This document shows, piece by piece, positions 63,701 through 64,000 of a stretch of DNA of 64,000 nt. Both the position numbers and the translations under genes were made by a program. The notes beneath the pieces are model-generated. The model had not been told where the DNA came from, did not search any database, and saw only the letters and a program-made list of their open reading frames with translations. The stretch is from Enterobacter bugandensis (GTDB lineage Bacteria; Pseudomonadota; Gammaproteobacteria; Enterobacterales; Enterobacteriaceae): assembly GCF_900324475.1 (NCBI RefSeq), contig NZ_LT992502.1, positions 1,550,001 to 1,614,000 on the forward strand. Reading direction: 5' to 3'. The first letter of the stretch is position 1; every line of letters begins with the position of its first letter.

Positions 63701-64000
63701 GCCGGTTATAACGAGAAGATCGCCGAGGCGGCGCGCATGGGTCGTCCGATTCCGGACCCATACTGGAAGCCGGGTGACAGCATGGATGCCCAGCATCCTG
63801 TGCTGGAGAAACTGCCTTATATCGTCGTGCTGGTGGATGAATTCGCCGACCTGATGATGACCGTCGGGAAGAAAGTGGAAGAGCTGATCGCGCGTCTGGC
63901 ACAGAAAGCGCGTGCGGCAGGTATTCACCTGGTGCTGGCGACCCAGCGTCCGTCCGTGGACGTTATCACCGGTCTGATTAAGGCGAATATTCCGACCCGT
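60770..64000 (+). CDS. ftsK: DNA translocase FtsK, N-terminal 1077 residues
   Basis: Starts at TTG 60770 behind GGAGAG (product begins [11 protein letters not shown] as in E. coli) and is open to the right edge. Four membrane helices within about residues 25-190; a long Pro/Gln/Glu-rich linker (about 200-700) that differs most from E. coli; then the motor domain with Walker A GTTGSGKS (from about 893) and [10 protein letters not shown]. The window ends in the motor; the gamma domain that reads KOPS and activates XerCD lies outside. Couples septation with chromosome-dimer resolution. Confidence 0.97.
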   Translation, partial: MSQEYTEDKEVTLSKLSSGRRLLEALLIVIALFAVWLMAALLSFNPSDPSWSQTAWHEPIHNLGGVPGAWLADTLFFIFGVMAYTIPVIIIGGCWFAWRHRQNDDYIDYFAVSLRLIGALALILTSCGLAAINADDIWYFASGGVIGSLLSSALQPMLHSSGGTLALLCIWAAGLTLFTGWSWVSIAEKIGSFILTILTFASNRTRRDDTWVDEEEYEDEYEEEDDAPVQRRESRRARILRGALARRQRVAEKFANPLGRKTDAALFSGKRMDEDEQVEYRAAGSTVDPDDVLFSGNRAMPGDFDEYDPLLNGHTVTAPVAAAAAATTASQAYAAPVEAVMPSAPVPPPESAIQQPQVAWQTAPGVHTPEPVIAPEPESYIPVQQEQWQQPYQPPQPEYEQQHYEQPVAQPYQEYVPEPVEPVQPYVEPQPEPEVVEEVKPSRPPMYYFEEVEERRAREREQLAAWYQPVPEPVQEPAPKAPSVSVPPVDPTPAVAPVAESVKQATAAAAAAAPVFSLATGGAPRPQVKEGIGPQLPRPNRVRVPTRRELASYGIKLPSQRMAEEKARGTDYEDDADEMQQDELARQFAAQQNQRYGEDYQHDEPMLEDEDDAAEAELARQFAATQQQRYSGEQPAGANPFSLSDFEFSPMKDLVDDGPSEPLFTPSVMPEAEPVRQQPAPQAQTYAQPQQPVQQPYAQPQQPQQQPPQYQQPAPQPQESLIHPLLMRNGDSRPLQRPSTPLPSLDLLTPPPAEVEPVDTFALEQMARLVEARLADFRIKADVVNYSPGPVITRFELNLAPGVKAARISNLSRDLARSLSTVAVRVVEVIPGKPYVGLELPNKKRQTVYLREVLDNTKFRDNPSPLTVVLGKDIAGDPVVADLAKMPHLLVAGTTGSGKSVGVNAMILSMLYKAQPEDVRFIMIDPKMLELSVYEGIPHLLTEVVTDMKDAANALRWSVNEMERRYKLMSALGVRNLAGYNEKIAEAARMGRPIPDPYWKPGDSMDAQHPVLEKLPYIVVLVDEFADLMMTVGKKVEELIARLAQKARAAGIHLVLATQRPSVDVITGLIKANIPTR

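Overview
The window is chromosomal DNA from an Enterobacteriaceae, most likely Enterobacter or a close relative. The backbone order amiD ... ybjS-ybjT-ltaE-poxB, hcr-hcp-lysO-aqpZ-ybjD-ybjX-macA-macB-cspD-clpS-clpA, infA-aat-cydC-cydD-trxB-lrp-ftsK matches E. coli K-12. The proteins are close to, but not identical with, the E. coli ones, and coding sequence is moderately GC-rich except in a few acquired patches. amiD is cut by the left edge and ftsK by the right edge.

Three kinds of accessory DNA interrupt the backbone. (1) Between amiD and ybjS (about 500-20,200) lies a type II secretion island: an IprA/YaiV-like regulator, the divergent gspAB pair, a tightly coupled gspCDEFGHIJKLMO operon, a multidomain GH18 chitinase, a small lytic transglycosylase and a GH19 chitinase. 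This is a self-contained machine plus its probable cargo. The GH19 gene carries an apparent one-base deletion in its last codons. (2) Between poxB and hcr sit a DoxX-family gene and a small type I-F CRISPR array (4 spacers), 17 kb from the nearest cas gene. (3) Between clpA and infA (about 40,600-53,740) lies a composite island: an AT-rich three-gene cassette ending in an orphan type VI secretion Hcp, a P4-phage-like remnant, a second CRISPR array (9 spacers, one duplicated), a complete type I-F cas operon (cas1, cas2-3, cas8f, cas5f, cas7f, cas6f), a RES-Xre toxin-antitoxin pair on the opposite strand, and a third, decaying array with a variant repeat. The tRNA-Ser gene (serW) found between clpA and infA in E. 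coli is not seen.

The most striking hidden structure is in the CRISPR leaders. All three share the same phased layout: an ACCCTTTTTT box, 13 bp to an IHF-consensus site, an inverted AAAAAAGGGT box, then about 62 bp to the first repeat. Arrays 1 and 2 match fully; array 3 keeps the spacing but has changes in every box. Upstream of cas1 there is a good CRP-type half-site pair (TTTGA-N6-TCACA), placed like a class II activator site relative to a plausible -10.

The rest is ordinary housekeeping: nitrosative stress (hcp-hcr), lysine export (lysO), water channel (aqpZ), an OLD-family nuclease (ybjD), macrolide/peptide efflux (macAB), Clp proteolysis (clpS, clpA), translation initiation (infA), N-end rule transferase (aat), cytochrome bd assembly (cydDC), thioredoxin reductase, Lrp and the FtsK translocase. 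Two unrelated proteins are both called Hcp: the hybrid-cluster protein at 27.7-29.3 kb and the T6SS tube protein at 40.6-41.1 kb.
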